Notes: a model not told the origin generated them from the sequence alone. Shown: positions 1-9,792, numbered from the stretch's first letter. The stretch is DNA of 48,811 bases from Alistipes sp. (GCA_021204515.1 JAJPZH010000189.1:1-48811); one strand, 5' to 3'. A program made the numbers and translations.

Positions 1-992
1 GCACAGGGGATATGGCCGACCCGCCCGGCAGTGATGTTGAAAGCGTGCGTCGAAAAATCCGATTCGCATTGCTCGAACCCGCAGCCGAATGAGGCGAAAA
101 TGCAGAAAAGGTTGTAACGCGAATAGGCTTTGAACCCTTCGGCAGCAATCGGTTTCAACGAAGCCGCCAGTTCCCCATCGAAGGTTGCGGAACAGCCCAG
201 ACAGCGGACGTGTTTCGACCAATTGATCGAAAAGGGGCAATAGCTGTCGGCTACGGCAGGGATTTCGACACGGATATTCCGTGCGGAACATTGGTCGGCA
301 TATTTGAACGATACGGCTCCCGTACAAGTCGCCGCATTGACGACCGTGAAATTACGCAGGTGGCTATCCTTCACCATCCGGAGCCGCTGTACGGTCGTGT
401 GCCGGCGCTTGATGGGGTATTCTTCGGGGATTGTTTCGCGCGAAGCGTCTTTGTAATAGAACGGAAAAAGCGTTGCGGTCGTGGTCGTGACGATGCCGCC
501 TTCGACGGTTTCGACCGTGAGGAACTCCCCGAACGGGCAGGTTTTCTTGTAGGTCCGCCCGAGCGTCCATTCCGGACCGCAGTCTTCACGCATCATGCTG
601 TTGCGCTGTCCGATCAGCAGCAGGTCGTCGCCCGGGAGCAGTCCGTCGGCCGATACGAGCCACATGGTACGAGAAAAATCGGTCATGTCCTCGGCCAAGA
701 GGCGCTCCTCCTCGGCGACGCCCTCCACGCAGAACAGGACTTTGCCCAAAGGCCGGAAACGGGTCGCGTTTCCGGCCCCGGCAATGGTCTTGCCGCCCGG
801 AACGCGGACCTCGGAGCAATAATACTCCCCTTCGGGCACATAGACGAAATCGCCTTCGGCGAAAGCGGCCGCGAAAGCTCCCGCCCAGTCGTCGCCCGAT
901 TTATGTGCGGCGTAGTCGGAAAGTACGACCCGCTGGGCGCACAGTGTTTCGGCCGCGGCAAGCAGAAGTACCGAGATGATAAAGCGTTTCAT
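1..992 (-). CDS. Secreted right-handed beta-helix (pectate-lyase-like) protein, 3' end cut by window
   Basis: The frame is open from an ATG at 992 to the left edge, so the C-terminus is missing and about 330 residues are visible. It begins with a Sec signal peptide (MKRFIISVLLLAAAETLCAQ). Next comes an N-terminal segment typical of pectate-lyase-superfamily beta-helix proteins, with YVPEGEYYCSEVRVPGGKTI followed by GAG. It is a clear paralogue of the gene just upstream: both share the PxGxY...VPxGKTIxGAG segment and the later stretches SRETI/V, HLRNFT/HLKNFT and STHAFNIT/ASHAFNIT. Only 2 bp separate the two, so they are translationally linked and probably arose by tandem duplication. As the last visible gene of the Sus-type operon it probably acts on, or binds, the target polysaccharide outside the cell. 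No catalytic residues can be assigned; a non-catalytic beta-helix is possible. Confidence 0.8.
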   Translation of the reverse strand, partial: MKRFIISVLLLAAAETLCAQRVVLSDYAAHKSGDDWAGAFAAAFAEGDFVYVPEGEYYCSEVRVPGGKTIAGAGNATRFRPLGKVLFCVEGVAEEERLLAEDMTDFSRTMWLVSADGLLPGDDLLLIGQRNSMMREDCGPEWTLGRTYKKTCPFGEFLTVETVEGGIVTTTTATLFPFYYKDASRETIPEEYPIKRRHTTVQRLRMVKDSHLRNFTVVNAATCTGAVSFKYADQCSARNIRVEIPAVADSYCPFSINWSKHVRCLGCSATFDGELAASLKPIAAEGFKAYSRYNLFCIFASFGCGFEQCESDFSTHAFNITAGRVGHIPC

Positions 993-994
993 GG

Positions 995-2845
995 TCAATA
1001 GTTTTTTACGCACGCCTGATCCAGCCCTTGACGCGGGATTTGGATCGAAGAAAAAGTGTTGTCGTTGTCGTGGAGGCGAATCTCCCCGGTTTCGCCCGTG
1101 CCCGAAAGATCGTCGAGAAAGATCCCGTAACGGCCGTCGGAGAAACGGTTGCCATCGAGCGCTATGAGATCGGGCATACGGCCCAAAGCAGCGCCGTAGC
1201 GGAATCCATCGGTCGCATTGGAGCGGATAGCGTACTCCCCGCAGCGGTCCGAAAGGCGAATACCGTAAGTTTTCCGTTGTTCGCCCCCAGCCAACACGCT
1301 GTCTCCCGCGCCGTTCAACACATTGCCCGAGAGCGTCACATACATTGCACTGCGGGCGGTATTGTATGAGTTGCGGTAATGATAAAAGCCGTGAATGCAA
1401 TTCCTGACCGTATTATCGGCGATGACGGCATCGACCCGGTCGAAGACATTCAACTCCTCATAACCGTCCAACACGGCGATTCCGGTATAAAAGTTCTCCA
1501 CGCGGTTGCCTCGAATTTCGCAATCACGGGCATACCCCTCGAAAACGGCTACGCCGACCGTGCCGCCCCGGGCAATCCGCGTATAATAATAGTCGGTTGA
1601 AAAGGGCAGATGGGTGCTGACCGTATTGTTCACGATCTTCGAACCGCGGCATCCGGCCAGCACCCCCTGTCCCGACCGCTCGACCGTGTTGCCTGCGAGT
1701 TCGCTCCACGGCGTACACTGCTGCGCAATCACACCCGCCCAGACCGAATTGACGGCGCGGCAGTTCAGTATCTTGCAGCGGATGCTCGGAATGCCGCCCG
1801 AGGAGTAGGTGATGTTGAAGGCATGGGAGGCGAAATTATCCGTACAGTTCTCCAGCGAACAGTTCTGAGAACTGATGATGCGGAAGTTGTTGTAAGTCGA
1901 ATAGCAATCGTAATTCTTCGTCATGCGCTTCTGGAGGTCGGCGATCAGCGCCGAGGTGTACTCCGAACGGCATCCGGCGGCCTTGCAGTTGCGTGCCAGA
2001 TAGATTTTGACCGTCATGAACGAGTCGTCCGGAACGGCTGAAATGCGGAACGTCACTTGTTCTACGGAGCAGTTTTCGGCCCATTTGATCCGCACGATTT
2101 CGGAACACGCTTTCGATACGCGGATCGTGAAATTCTTCAGGTGCGTATCCCGCACGGACTCGATCCGCTGCAGGGTCGAACCGGAGCGCGTCGCAAAGCC
2201 TGCTTTCACCGTTTCCCGGGATGCGTCGCTGCGGTAGAAGGGGAAAAGGGTCGTTTCTTCGGTCGTTACGGTATTGCCCGCCGCCGAACGGACCGTGAGC
2301 AGCTCGCCGAAAAAACAGGTCCGCCCGTTCTTGGTCGTCTGCCCCAAAGTCCAGTCGCCGGCATCTTCGCGGAACATGCAGTTGCGCTGCGATTTCAGGA
2401 CGACCAGATCGCCCGGAGCGAATTCCCGGGACGAGGCCACTTCAATCGCCGAGGAGAAATCGGGGATATGGCTCACGACCGGGATCTCGTCGCCGGCCGA
2501 GCCTTCCACCCGGAACAGGATCGAGCCGAGCGGTATGAAAACCGTACCCGCACCCGCTCCCTCGATCGTCTTGCCCGAAGGGACCATAAGGGGCGAGAGC
2601 GGATATTCTCCGTCGGGGACGAAAATCCGGTCGGCGACCCGAAAAGCCTCCGTAAAAGCCTCGTGCCAATCTCCCCCGGCCGCCGCGGCACGGAAATCGA
2701 TGATCGACACCGTCCCTTCGGGCAGCGTCGTCCCTCCGGAACCGGGGCCGTCGGGACCATCCTGCGAAGGCTTGCCGGTCGAATCCCCCGCACATGCCAT
2801 CGCAAACAGAAAAACAGGCAGAAATATGATTTTCAGTTGAGCCAT
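995..2845 (-). CDS. Surface lipoprotein with right-handed parallel beta-helix (pectate-lyase/NosD-like)
   Basis: This 616-residue protein has a lipoprotein signal peptide ending at the lipobox FAMAC (Cys18). A Gly/Pro/Ser-rich linker (GPDGPGSGG) follows, typical of proteins exposed on the Bacteroidetes surface. The body starts with DRIFVPDGEY...VPSGKTIEGAG, the N-cap of pectate-lyase-superfamily beta-helices. It then runs into many short strands with Asn/Cys ladders (NCSLENC, CEIRGNRVEN, NVLNGAG), as in NosD/parallel beta-helix repeat proteins. It follows the BACON lipoprotein by 88 bp and precedes its soluble paralogue by 2 bp. In this operon it could be a lyase, glycoside hydrolase or binding protein. 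The sequence does not identify a CAZy family, so the substrate is unknown. Confidence 0.82.
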   Translation of the reverse strand: MAQLKIIFLPVFLFAMACAGDSTGKPSQDGPDGPGSGGTTLPEGTVSIIDFRAAAAGGDWHEAFTEAFRVADRIFVPDGEYPLSPLMVPSGKTIEGAGAGTVFIPLGSILFRVEGSAGDEIPVVSHIPDFSSAIEVASSREFAPGDLVVLKSQRNCMFREDAGDWTLGQTTKNGRTCFFGELLTVRSAAGNTVTTEETTLFPFYRSDASRETVKAGFATRSGSTLQRIESVRDTHLKNFTIRVSKACSEIVRIKWAENCSVEQVTFRISAVPDDSFMTVKIYLARNCKAAGCRSEYTSALIADLQKRMTKNYDCYSTYNNFRIISSQNCSLENCTDNFASHAFNITYSSGGIPSIRCKILNCRAVNSVWAGVIAQQCTPWSELAGNTVERSGQGVLAGCRGSKIVNNTVSTHLPFSTDYYYTRIARGGTVGVAVFEGYARDCEIRGNRVENFYTGIAVLDGYEELNVFDRVDAVIADNTVRNCIHGFYHYRNSYNTARSAMYVTLSGNVLNGAGDSVLAGGEQRKTYGIRLSDRCGEYAIRSNATDGFRYGAALGRMPDLIALDGNRFSDGRYGIFLDDLSGTGETGEIRLHDNDNTFSSIQIPRQGLDQACVKNY

Positions 2846-2933
2846 ACAGACTGTTTTTATCTCCGAATCGCAAGACCTCCCGTCCGAAGCCGAAGTATCC
2901 GGTCGGACGGGAAATCCTGCAATATCCGGACGG

Positions 2934-4475
2934 TTATTCGTTCAGCGCGAAGACGCCGAAATAACACATATAATTCGGCCCCGTGGCGCTGATGACCGAT
3001 GTTTTGCCGTCGGCCCGTTTGTCCGAAGCTTTCGAAATCCGGAAGCAGACCGTCTCGCGGTTCTGAGCGCCGGGTACATGTACGCTGTACGTCCCAAGGA
3101 AGTATTCGTTGCCGGTGCCGTTCGCCGCATTGTTCTGCATGAGCACCACACCGCAGTCGGTCCACGTCGCCGCGTCGGGACTCTCGGCCCATTCGACTTT
3201 CAGTTCGGCAACCGACGAGCTGAACGACAAAGTCCAAAGCGACAGGTAGATGTCTTCCGATATGCCGGCGGTCGAAACCGTGAACTCGTAGTATTGGGCC
3301 GAACCATCCCATGATTTGAGGCTCGGGCCCCAATAGGTGTTGTCGGCAGCGTACGCCTTCGTACAATCCTTGCGGGCGAACGAGGACTTGACATCGGCTC
3401 CAGCACTGTTGATCTTTACACCGAACGCAGCCCTTCCCGAACCCTTCGCTACGCTCCAGCCCGTATCCGAAACCGCACTCTTATCCCCGTACCACTCGGC
3501 GATCGAACGGTAGGATTCGGCGGCGATCTTCACCATGTCGGCCTCCGAACGCAGCCTCAGTGCGGGAGTGGAGCCCGAGCGGTCGATGGAACCCGTCAGG
3601 TTGTAATCCCCGAAGAGGACGTTCTGTGCGTGTTTAAAACCGTCGCTTTCACGGGTGCGCACCGTAAAGGCGTTGCCTTTGCCGTCACGGATCGTGAGGT
3701 CGCATTCGAATCCCGCGAGCGTCAGGTTGTAGAGCGTACCCAGAGGAACTGCGAAATTGACGTTCCGGAGCGTAACCAACGTGTTATGCGGCACGGCGTC
3801 GAGCGTCGTGAAATCGGGAAGCGTCAAAACGCTGGTCTGTATCAGGGTGACCGTTTGCTCCAGCGAAGGTTCGTCGAGTGCATAGATCCGGATACGCGCC
3901 TGTCGGTCGCCGCTGTACGGCGTGACCGAAACGGACAGCTTGCCAGCTGACAGGTCGGGCGTGCCGAGCGTCACCCACGCAGCGTCGGCGGCATCGACCA
4001 ATTCGGCTCCCCAATCGACATTCGCATCGACGGTGATGAATATGTCGTCGCCGTCGGCGCTGACCGTAATCTCCTGCTCCCCGATTTCGAGGCGTTTCGC
4101 GGGTGCGTCCTGATTGATGGGAATGGTCGCAACGACATTGCCCCCGCCGTCGCGTGCAGTCAGGGTACAGCTGCGCGGATAAGGCTGGTCCTGCATCTGG
4201 GCGGTCACATAAAAACGTCCTTCGTCCTTTCCGGCAGCCGGATACACCGTACACCACTCTTCGGCGTCGCTCGTGACGGTCCAACTGATATTCGACCTTA
4301 CGACGACACGCACTTCCTGTGTCTTGTCCGCGGCTTCCCCTTGCGGCTCGAACCGGATGGGATTTTCAGCGGAGTAGTCGCTCTCGAAATAGGGCGCTTC
4401 CCCATTCTCATCATTCTCGCAGCCTGCCGCCCAAAGCATCGGGAGCAGCAATGCAAGTATTCCGAATCGTTTCAT
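2934..4475 (-). CDS. BACON / DUF5689-type surface glycan-binding lipoprotein
   Basis: A 513-residue lipoprotein; the start is the ATG at 4475, giving a signal peptide with lipobox WAAGC. Residues about 35-120 and 120-210 are two BACON-like beta-sandwich modules (SNISWTVTSDAEEWCTVYP and VDWGAELVDAADAAWVTL, each ending in an xxIxQ strand). Residues about 220-330 resemble DUF5689 (FTTLDAVPHNTLVTLRNV, then an OB-like strand region ending GSTPALRLRS). The rest looks like a jelly-roll, with KVEWAESPDAATW and YFLGTY. Its place directly after susD is where Bacteroidetes loci encode SusE/SusF-like surface glycan-binding proteins, so that role is inferred. The susD stop lies only 17 bp upstream of this ATG. 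Confidence 0.8.
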   Translation of the reverse strand: MKRFGILALLLPMLWAAGCENDENGEAPYFESDYSAENPIRFEPQGEAADKTQEVRVVVRSNISWTVTSDAEEWCTVYPAAGKDEGRFYVTAQMQDQPYPRSCTLTARDGGGNVVATIPINQDAPAKRLEIGEQEITVSADGDDIFITVDANVDWGAELVDAADAAWVTLGTPDLSAGKLSVSVTPYSGDRQARIRIYALDEPSLEQTVTLIQTSVLTLPDFTTLDAVPHNTLVTLRNVNFAVPLGTLYNLTLAGFECDLTIRDGKGNAFTVRTRESDGFKHAQNVLFGDYNLTGSIDRSGSTPALRLRSEADMVKIAAESYRSIAEWYGDKSAVSDTGWSVAKGSGRAAFGVKINSAGADVKSSFARKDCTKAYAADNTYWGPSLKSWDGSAQYYEFTVSTAGISEDIYLSLWTLSFSSSVAELKVEWAESPDAATWTDCGVVLMQNNAANGTGNEYFLGTYSVHVPGAQNRETVCFRISKASDKRADGKTSVISATGPNYMCYFGVFALNE

Positions 4476-4492
4476 AGTCTTCGAATTAAAGG

Positions 4493-5974
4493 TTAGTAAT
4501 TGGTTCCCGAGGCCCACCATACCTTGGTCAGCATGTCGTCCTTACCACCCATGCGTTCGACGGCCGCACGGTATTGTGCTTCGTTGGCAGTTTGACTGAT
4601 GGTCGGATAGCACAGACGGGTGGGAAGCGTCGCTACGCCGTTCGCATTCTTGTTCTCGCAGGCCGGACCGATCTCGAGTGTCGGATAGCCCGTGCGGCGG
4701 TAGTCGCACCATGCCTCGAAGCCCACCATGAAGAGGCTGACCCATTTCTGCTCGATGATCCGCTCGATCGTACCGTCGTATTGCACCCGGGGATGTGCGA
4801 GCATCTGATCGACCGCAGCGGCAGCCGTATCGCCGCACCATTCGGTCACGGAAGCCCGGACGGCCTGCTTGTAATACGCTTCGGCATCGCCGGCGATATA
4901 TCCGCGCGCAGCGGCTTCGGCCAGAATGAACTGCTGTTCGGCGTATGACATGAAGGTAGAAGGCTGCGTGTCGCTCGAAAGCGCACGGGCATAGTTCGAC
5001 GTGATGCTCTTGTTCGCATTGATATAATCGTCTTCCTGTCCCGAAAGCATGCCCGCATAGATCTGCTGGCCGCTGACCGTGACAGGGTCCGCGTATTTGG
5101 AAAGGCGCGGGTCGCCGCTGTCGTCCAGCAGGTCGATCAGGCGCGAACACATACGTTTGTTCTGCGAAGCGGCAGGCGCCGTCAGCGAACCCGAGGGACC
5201 GAACCCGTTGAAGAACGGCACGACACCCGTGAACCGCAGGATAGCTCCGTCGGCGTTGTTTTCAAAGAGCACTCCGGCCGAGACCATCTCCTGCATTTCG
5301 GCCGAAACGTCGACTTGACGGCTCTGACGCAGCAACAGCCGCAGCCGCAGGGCGTTGGTGAATTTCCGCCACTTTTGCAGGTCGCCGTTGTAGAGCAGGT
5401 CGTAGCCCGCGCCATCATAGGTTGCCGACGTATCATACAGCCCGTCGGCTGTTTTCAGCTCGTCGCACAGCGAGGCGTAGATGTTCTTCTGTTCGTCGTA
5501 TTTGGGGTGGGTAATGTTGTCGCCGACGATCCGGAACGCCTCGGAATAAGGCATATCGCCGAAAATATCGGTCATCGCCGAGACGTAAAAGGCTTTCAGC
5601 GTAATTGCAATAGCCTGACTATTGGGATCGTCTTGGGCCACGGCCAGCTGGGCCATGTGCACGGCGTTCATGCATGAGCCGCTGAGGTTGCGCCACAGCA
5701 TCTCCGAATCGCTGGCTTTAAGGACGAAACACGAGATCTTCTCCAGACCGTCGGACTGCATGGCATACTGCATCAGGTCGCCGTTGATCCGCCACGAACG
5801 GTATTGCAGCGTCCAATTACCATCGTAAAGCAGGTTTTGCAGCAACGAGGAAGGTGCGGTCTCACCCAGCGTGATCTGGTTGGGGTTGTTGTTCATCTCC
5901 TCCAATTTCTGACACGATGCAATCGTCGCAACAGCGAGGAGCGTCGTCAGACAGAGTGTGCGTATGTTTTTCAT
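4493..5974 (-). CDS. SusD/RagB-family nutrient-uptake outer-membrane lipoprotein
   Basis: A 493-residue lipoprotein with lipobox TIASC (Cys21), then KLEEMNNNPN, the N-terminal sequence common in the SusD-like_2 subgroup. The all-alpha TPR fold is supported by the pattern DIFGDMPYSEAF, LRLRLLLR and the C-terminal YAEQQFILAEAAARGYI, all hallmarks of this family. SusD proteins form the lid on the SusC transporter and help bind the oligosaccharide at the cell surface. susC lies 12 bp upstream in the same orientation, so the two are co-transcribed and expected to form the complex. The subgroup does not indicate the glycan. Confidence 0.93.
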   Translation of the reverse strand: MKNIRTLCLTTLLAVATIASCQKLEEMNNNPNQITLGETAPSSLLQNLLYDGNWTLQYRSWRINGDLMQYAMQSDGLEKISCFVLKASDSEMLWRNLSGSCMNAVHMAQLAVAQDDPNSQAIAITLKAFYVSAMTDIFGDMPYSEAFRIVGDNITHPKYDEQKNIYASLCDELKTADGLYDTSATYDGAGYDLLYNGDLQKWRKFTNALRLRLLLRQSRQVDVSAEMQEMVSAGVLFENNADGAILRFTGVVPFFNGFGPSGSLTAPAASQNKRMCSRLIDLLDDSGDPRLSKYADPVTVSGQQIYAGMLSGQEDDYINANKSITSNYARALSSDTQPSTFMSYAEQQFILAEAAARGYIAGDAEAYYKQAVRASVTEWCGDTAAAAVDQMLAHPRVQYDGTIERIIEQKWVSLFMVGFEAWCDYRRTGYPTLEIGPACENKNANGVATLPTRLCYPTISQTANEAQYRAAVERMGGKDDMLTKVWWASGTNY

Positions 5975-5986
5975 GACTGCGGGATT

Positions 5987-8900
5987 TTAGAATTGAAGTT
6001 TTACGTTGAATCCGTAAGAACGGGTCATGGGGAACTGTCCGGATTCGAAACCCGTGGTGATGGTCGATCCGTTCAGCGCCGCAATCTCGGGATCGTATTG
6101 CGGCCAGCGCGTCCACATTGCCAGATTACGGCCGAAGATCGCGACACTGACGCCGCGCAGGAAGCGCGTTTTTTCCATCCATTTTTTCGGCAGCGAGTAT
6201 TCCAGCCGCACCTCGCGCAGTTTGATGAACGAGGTGGAGAAGATGTTCGACTCGACGTTATCGCGGTTGTAGACCCGGTCGTAGTAGGTTCCGATCTCTT
6301 CGGTAACTTCCGTGTTAGGCGAATAGGTTCCCGTAGCGGAGTCATAGACGTAACCTTTACCGACCAGACCGTCATAACGGCCTTCGAGCGAGTTGTTCAG
6401 TTTGCCCAGATAGGAGAACATCGAGTTGGAGAGCGACCATGCATGTCCTCCGAACTGACCGTCGGCCGCAACGCTCAGTTTCAGACCCCGGTAGGAGAAT
6501 TTCATGGATATACCGCCCTTCCAGTCGGGCTGCGTATCGCCCAGATACCGCAGTTCGGTCTTGTTCTGCACGGGGTAGCCGTTCTCGTAGAGTATTTCAC
6601 CCGAGATGTCCTTTACCGAACCGTCGGGCATGACGCAGGTCGCCCCTTCGGGAATACGTTCGAATCCCGTGCCGTAGAGGGCGCCCAGCGTCCCGCCCGG
6701 CCGGGCGATGACCTGCGCCGTAGCGATCTTGCTGATGACCCACTGATCAACCCCTTCGGTCAGTTCGAGCACCTCGTTGCGGTTGCGGGAATAGACCACG
6801 TCGATGTCCCAGCGGAATTTTTTCGTACGGACCGGCGTACCGCTGAGAGCCACCTCTATACCCTTGTTCACGAGTTTTCCGGCATTGATGAGCGTATTCT
6901 GCGAACCCGTGACGGGATCGACCGGAGCGTTGAGAATCTGGTTGCGGCTCGTGGAATAGTAATAGGTGAAATCCACGCCGAGGCGTCCTTTGAAGAAACG
7001 AGCCTCCAGACCGGTCTCCCAACTTTCGACCATTTCGGGTTTGAGATCGGCATTGACGATACCGGTCGGATAGATCAGACCGCCGCCGAACGCGCTGTTC
7101 GTATAGTAGTTGTTGATCTTGTAGGGATCGGTGTCGTTGCCGACGTTGGCCCATGAAAGGCGCACCTTCAGCAGATCGACAGCAGGGGCCTTTTCGCTGA
7201 ATCCGAAGATCGACGAGAGCAGCACGCTGGCGCTGACCGAGGGATAGAAATAGGAGTTGTTGCCCTTGGCGAGCGTCGAGGACCAGTCGTTGCGTCCCGT
7301 GACGTCGAGGTAGACGTAATCCCTGTAACTGAACTGCGCCATGGCGTAGAGGCTGCGGATAGATTTGTCACGAATCGTGTTGGTGTAGAGCGGGCGGTCC
7401 ACCGAGTTGGCGAATTTGTAAACCCCGGGGGTCTTCAGCGCCGTGGACCACATCGTACTGTTGTTCTGGTTGTAGCGCATGACATTACCGCCGACCGAGG
7501 CGTTGAACCCGAAATCGCCCCAGCGGTTGTCGTATTTGAGGAGAAAGTCGTGGTTGAATTCGGCACGATAGAGCCGCTGCTCCTTGTATTTACCGTTAGC
7601 GGCCTTGCGCGAGCCGAAGGGCTGCTGCTGTGTGCGGAACTCGTTGTTCATGTCCAATCCCGAGCGCAGCATCAGGCTCAAATGTTCGGCCAGCCGGACG
7701 TTGAGGCTTACGTTGCCGTAGACCCGATTACGAAGCATCGTGTTGAGCTGTTCATAGGCCTGCATATAAGGATTGTCAGCACTCGTAGTGAAAGGATTGT
7801 TCTGGGTGTATTCATCGATGCGGTAGTCCCTGTACCAGTCGATAGGTACGCTCTGCTGCGACCACATCAGCGTATAGGGAATGGTCGATACGCCGTATCC
7901 GGACTGCGGCAGGTTGTCGCTCTGCTTACGGTTGTAGTTGACCTTCATATCGAGCGTCAGCCAGTCGGTCACTTCCGAACGGAACGATGCGGAGAGGGTC
8001 TGGCGGTTGTAACCCGTGTTCGGCGTGATCCAATCGTTCCGGTTGTCGGTGAACGAAAGCCGAGCCGAGGTACCCTTGCCGTTGCTGCCGTCGATCGCCA
8101 CGAAATTGTTGTAGGTTACGCCCGTTTCGAAGAAACCCTTGTACCAGTCACGGGCGACCCAAGGTGTAGCGGTATAGGTCCCGTCCTCGTTCTTGGCCCC
8201 GTACTGATAGTAGAGCTGTCCTTCGAATTTCGGCCCCCAAGAACGGTGGTTCTGGGTCTTCGTAAGCCCCTCGGCCGCAATGTTGTAGAACGAGTAATAA
8301 CGGTCGTTTCCGATACCGCCCGAACCGTACTGATCCTGAAAATCGGGCCAGTAACCGGCATTCTCGAATGTCACGGTCGTCGAGTAGGTGACGCGCACGC
8401 CGCGTTCCCGGCTGCCCGATTTGGTCGTGACGACAATGGCGCCGTTGGCGGCCCGCGAACCGTAGAGCGCCGTTGCGGCGGCGCCTTTCAGCACGGTAAT
8501 CGACTCGATGTCGTCGGGGTTGAGATCGCTGGCGCCGTTGCCGTAGTCGATGGGCATGTCTGCCGACCCGGCATCGTAGGCCGATGTCGATCCGCCGGAG
8601 CTGTCCATATCGCTGAGCATGGGGACGCCGTCGATAACGAAGAGCGCTTCGCTGGCAGCGGGATTGATTGACGATTCGCCGCGCAGCGTCACGCGCATCG
8701 AACCGCCGGGACCTGCCCCGGCCTGATTCATGTTGAGTCCGGCGACTTTGCCGGCAATACCGTTGAGCCAGTTGCTCGAAGCGGCATTGTTCAGCTCGTC
8801 GGCGCTCATTTTCGAGACGGCATATCCGAGCGACTTTTCCTCGCGTTTGATGCCGAGTGCTGTCACGACGACTTCGTTGATCGCCTTGCTGTCCTCCTGA

Positions 8901-9193
8901 AGCACGATGTCGATAGTCGTACGGTTGCCGACGATGGCCGACTTTTCGGTGTAGCCAAGGAATGAGAAAACGAGAATATCGGTTTCGGATGCCTGCACGG
9001 AGTATTTACCAGTCTTGTCGGTCGTCGTTCCGCGGTTGGTTCCGCGAACGAGCACGCTGACGCCCGCCATGGGCGTCGTTCCGTCGCTGTCGAACACCGT
9101 GCCTCTGACGGCGCGAAGCGTTTGCGCCGGAAGCATCGCCGGAAGTACCGACAGCACAAAGAGCGCAAAACAGAATTTGAACAGGTTTTTCAT
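5987..9193 (-). CDS. SusC/RagA-family TonB-linked outer-membrane transporter
   Basis: A 1,068-residue TonB-dependent channel. The ATG at 9193 is chosen because it starts a normal signal peptide (MKNLFKFCFALFVLSVLPAM). Residues about 25-105 are the carboxypeptidase-regulatory-like domain (RGTVFDSDGTTPMAGVSVLV, FSFLGYTEKS). A TonB-box-like EVVVTALGIKREEKSLGYAV and the plug domain follow (GLNMNQAGAGPGGSMRVTLR; SITVLKGAAATALYGSRAAN; GAIVVTTKSG). The C-terminal barrel ends in a terminal Phe (NVKLQF). Its length is usual for SusC. It imports the oligosaccharide bound by SusD, using TonB energy. The yhcH-like gene stops 20 bp upstream. No anti-sigma/STN extension is present, which fits control by a LacI-type regulator rather than by an ECF sigma factor. 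Confidence 0.95.
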   Translation of the reverse strand: MKNLFKFCFALFVLSVLPAMLPAQTLRAVRGTVFDSDGTTPMAGVSVLVRGTNRGTTTDKTGKYSVQASETDILVFSFLGYTEKSAIVGNRTTIDIVLQEDSKAINEVVVTALGIKREEKSLGYAVSKMSADELNNAASSNWLNGIAGKVAGLNMNQAGAGPGGSMRVTLRGESSINPAASEALFVIDGVPMLSDMDSSGGSTSAYDAGSADMPIDYGNGASDLNPDDIESITVLKGAAATALYGSRAANGAIVVTTKSGSRERGVRVTYSTTVTFENAGYWPDFQDQYGSGGIGNDRYYSFYNIAAEGLTKTQNHRSWGPKFEGQLYYQYGAKNEDGTYTATPWVARDWYKGFFETGVTYNNFVAIDGSNGKGTSARLSFTDNRNDWITPNTGYNRQTLSASFRSEVTDWLTLDMKVNYNRKQSDNLPQSGYGVSTIPYTLMWSQQSVPIDWYRDYRIDEYTQNNPFTTSADNPYMQAYEQLNTMLRNRVYGNVSLNVRLAEHLSLMLRSGLDMNNEFRTQQQPFGSRKAANGKYKEQRLYRAEFNHDFLLKYDNRWGDFGFNASVGGNVMRYNQNNSTMWSTALKTPGVYKFANSVDRPLYTNTIRDKSIRSLYAMAQFSYRDYVYLDVTGRNDWSSTLAKGNNSYFYPSVSASVLLSSIFGFSEKAPAVDLLKVRLSWANVGNDTDPYKINNYYTNSAFGGGLIYPTGIVNADLKPEMVESWETGLEARFFKGRLGVDFTYYYSTSRNQILNAPVDPVTGSQNTLINAGKLVNKGIEVALSGTPVRTKKFRWDIDVVYSRNRNEVLELTEGVDQWVISKIATAQVIARPGGTLGALYGTGFERIPEGATCVMPDGSVKDISGEILYENGYPVQNKTELRYLGDTQPDWKGGISMKFSYRGLKLSVAADGQFGGHAWSLSNSMFSYLGKLNNSLEGRYDGLVGKGYVYDSATGTYSPNTEVTEEIGTYYDRVYNRDNVESNIFSTSFIKLREVRLEYSLPKKWMEKTRFLRGVSVAIFGRNLAMWTRWPQYDPEIAALNGSTITTGFESGQFPMTRSYGFNVKLQF

Positions 9194-9213
9194 AAGGTTG
9201 GTGTTTGAGATGG

Positions 9214-9792
9214 TTAGTTGCATTTGATCTTGAAGACCGCTTTACGTTGCTCGCCCGACCCGATCATGGGTGCGTGGGCAGTCTCCGGTGTGAAGACGAT
9301 CAGTTCGCCCGGTCCGGCATCGACGTAACGGCGGGGTGAGTCATCGAAAAAGAGAATGTCGGCGGCCGTATCCATCGTCCCGCGCGGGGCGCGGCATCGT
9401 GCGCGGGGTGCCAAACCGAAGCGTTCCGGTTGCAGGAGCGGGATCTGCACGTCGAAATAGCGGTCGTGGGCTTCGAGCACCCCTTCGCTTGCGGGGCGCA
9501 TCTCTCCCGTGACGATCATCAGGAAGATCTCCTCTCCGTCGATCTCGTGACGCCCTTCGGCGAGCGTATCCAGACTGTGGGTTTTCAGGTAGTCGAGCAT
9601 CTTGCCGAAACGGGCGTCGGCAGCGGCCCATCGGCGGGTTTCATCGGAGCCCGGTTTTACAACAATCGATTGCGTAATCGACTGCGGATAAGGTTCTCCG
9701 GTCGGCGTACGGCGTTCGGGCACACCGTTGCAGGAGACGAACAGGACGGCTGCCGATAGGAATACGGCTCGGAATATGAATGACAGGGACAT
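9214..9792 (-). CDS. YhcH/YjgK/YiaL (DUF386)-family lipoprotein
   Basis: A 192-residue protein starting at the ATG at 9792, with a lipoprotein-like signal (VLFVSC, Cys21). The body matches the DUF386 cupin fold: GRHEIDGEEIFLMI, EAHDRYFDVQIPL, the LIVFTPETAHAPMIGSG strand, and a C-terminal KAVFKIK. Family members occur in sialic-acid, alginate and other uronate/ulosonate loci, with proposed anomerase or isomerase roles. The canonical family is cytoplasmic, so a lipid-anchored version implies a periplasmic or surface step and is notable. It sits between the aldolase gene (26 bp away) and susC (20 bp). An operator-like sequence, CAATCGATTGCGTAA, lies within its 5' coding part at 9663-9677. The family call is firm; the reaction is not. 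Confidence 0.8.
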   Translation of the reverse strand: MSLSFIFRAVFLSAAVLFVSCNGVPERRTPTGEPYPQSITQSIVVKPGSDETRRWAAADARFGKMLDYLKTHSLDTLAEGRHEIDGEEIFLMIVTGEMRPASEGVLEAHDRYFDVQIPLLQPERFGLAPRARCRAPRGTMDTAADILFFDDSPRRYVDAGPGELIVFTPETAHAPMIGSGEQRKAVFKIKCN

